Shown: one piece after another, positions 4,708-5,458 of the stretch | Layout: the number at the start of each line of letters is the position of its first letter | How positions within the stretch are numbered: the first letter of the stretch is position 1 | Source of the DNA: Candidatus Eiseniibacteriota bacterium | GTDB taxonomy: Bacteria > Eisenbacteria > RBG-16-71-46 > SZUA-252 | NCBI GenBank assembly: GCA_016880395.1 | Contig: JAEHDN010000161.1 | Span: forward strand, 1 to 5,458 | Direction of reading: 5' to 3' | DNA length: 5,458 bases | Made by a program: the position numbers and the translations under genes | The notes under the pieces: generated by a model | Told to the model about the DNA's origin: nothing | Databases searched by the model: none | Seen by the model: only the letters and a program-made list of their open reading frames with translations

Positions 4708-5458
4708 ATGCCGGGACACGTCCCGGTCTTGAAGCAGGAAGCAATCCGGTGGCTGGTCACCGATCCCGAAGGCGTCTACGTCGATGCGACCTTCGGCCTC
4801 GGGGGCCACACACGCGAACTGGTGGCGGCGTTGGGAGGAGGGGCAAGGGTGATCGCGTTGGACTGCGATCCGGCGGCGGTGGAGCGCGCAAGCGCGAACC
4901 CGCCGGCGCCGCCACCCCGTTTTACCCCCGTTCGGGGACGTTTTTCCGATCTCGAATCCGTACTCGACCAACTCGGCATCACGGAAGTGGACGGGATCCT
5001 CGCCGATCTGGGTCTCTCGTCGGACCAGCTCGACGATCCCGCCCGTGGACTCTCGTTCGCCGCCGAGGGGCCGCTTGACATGCGATTGGATCCGTCCCGG
5101 CCGATGACGGCCGACGCGCTGATTCATGGCGCCGACGACCGAGCGCTCGAGCGCATCCTCGTGACCTATGGCGAGCTACCGCGCGCACGGGCAGCCGTGC
5201 GCGCGATCCGACGTGCCCAGGCCGCCTCCCAACCGCTCACCACCGCTGCGCTCAGGAATGCCCTCGCTCCCCTCTATCCCGGCCCGTCCCGTCCGCGCCG
5301 CCTGGCGCAGGCGTTCCAGGCGCTCCGCGTTGCGGTGAACCGGGAGATCGAGGAGCTCGAGGCGCTCCTCGCCGGCGCGGAGCGGCGGACGCGGCCCGGG
5401 GGAAGACTCTGCGTGATCGCCTATCATTCCCTGGAGGACCGGATCGTGAAGAGCACCT
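4708..5458 (+). CDS. rsmH: 16S rRNA (cytosine1402-N4)-methyltransferase RsmH (3' truncated)
   Basis: RsmH (MraW) uses S-adenosylmethionine to methylate N4 of C1402 in the ribosomal P site of 16S rRNA and is almost always near mraZ. The frame stays open to the window end; 250 residues are visible, so roughly 50-60 C-terminal residues are missing. Family landmarks in order: HVPVLKQEAIRWL (4-16), SAM-binding YVDATFGLGGHT (24-35), VIALDCDPAA (48-57), GRFSDL (77-82), VDGILADLGLSSDQLDDPARGLSF (94-117), GPLDMRLDPSRPMTADALI (121-139), RLAQAFQALRVAVNREIEELE (198-218) and GGRLCVIAYHSLEDRIVK (231-248). Nothing essential appears lost. Residues 64-75 (NPPAPPPRFTPV) are unusually proline-rich for the linker between the SAM fold strands. 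The ATG at 4708 follows the STAS stop by 7 nt with a weak AGAGAGA purine stretch as ribosome site. Confidence 0.96.
   Translation, partial: MPGHVPVLKQEAIRWLVTDPEGVYVDATFGLGGHTRELVAALGGGARVIALDCDPAAVERASANPPAPPPRFTPVRGRFSDLESVLDQLGITEVDGILADLGLSSDQLDDPARGLSFAAEGPLDMRLDPSRPMTADALIHGADDRALERILVTYGELPRARAAVRAIRRAQAASQPLTTAALRNALAPLYPGPSRPRRLAQAFQALRVAVNREIEELEALLAGAERRTRPGGRLCVIAYHSLEDRIVKST

Noticed and set aside
3613..5127. Long open frame on the minus strand opposite mraZ, the STAS gene and rsmH (504 codons)
   Set aside because: It is low-complexity, Arg/Pro/Gly-rich and lies fully antisense to recognised genes; long antisense frames are expected at this GC content.
1..5458. CRISPR arrays, tRNA or rRNA genes, insertion sequences or phage attachment sites
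   Set aside because: No regularly spaced repeats other than the operator, no terminal inverted repeats or transposase motifs, and no RNA gene patterns were seen.

Overview
This is a very GC-rich, densely packed bacterial window with every supported gene on the + strand. The strongest taxonomic hint is the first, partial gene. Its C-terminus looks like the FlgD-type Ig-like tail common on secreted proteins of FCB-group and candidate-phylum bacteria such as Candidatus Eisenbacteria and Latescibacteria. That assignment is an inference and is weak. The cell-division genes show only that this is a bacterium with a standard mraZ/rsmH cluster start.

Region 1 (1-3598) is the end of a tightly packed operon. 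It holds the tail of a probable exported protein (1-180), a FemAB/GNAT-like acyltransferase (177-1151), a GT4-type glycosyltransferase starting at GTG (1155-2264), and a second GT4-like glycosyltransferase starting at GTG (2261-3598). The junctions are an ATGA overlap, a 3-nt gap and a GTGA overlap, so co-transcription and translational coupling are likely. Together the last three genes look like enzymes for making and decorating a surface glycan; the actual product cannot be read from sequence.

Region 2 (3599-3798) is the only real intergenic space, 200 bp. It contains an abrupt AT-rich patch, a strong sigma70-type promoter (TTGACA, 17-bp spacer, TAGGAT), three GTGGKG direct repeats at exact 10-bp spacing across the predicted start of transcription (the expected MraZ operator), and a short leader with a small hairpin and a 10-bp palindrome.

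Region 3 (3799-5458) is the start of the division and cell wall (dcw) cluster: mraZ, a small STAS-domain protein gene, and rsmH (mraW), which runs off the window end. The STAS gene between mraZ and rsmH is the most unusual element. It overlaps the mraZ stop codon by one base and lies 7 nt before rsmH, so it is built into the MraZ-controlled operon, and it lacks a Ser/Thr at the usual STAS phosphorylation position. Apart from this gene, the window is conventional in content.
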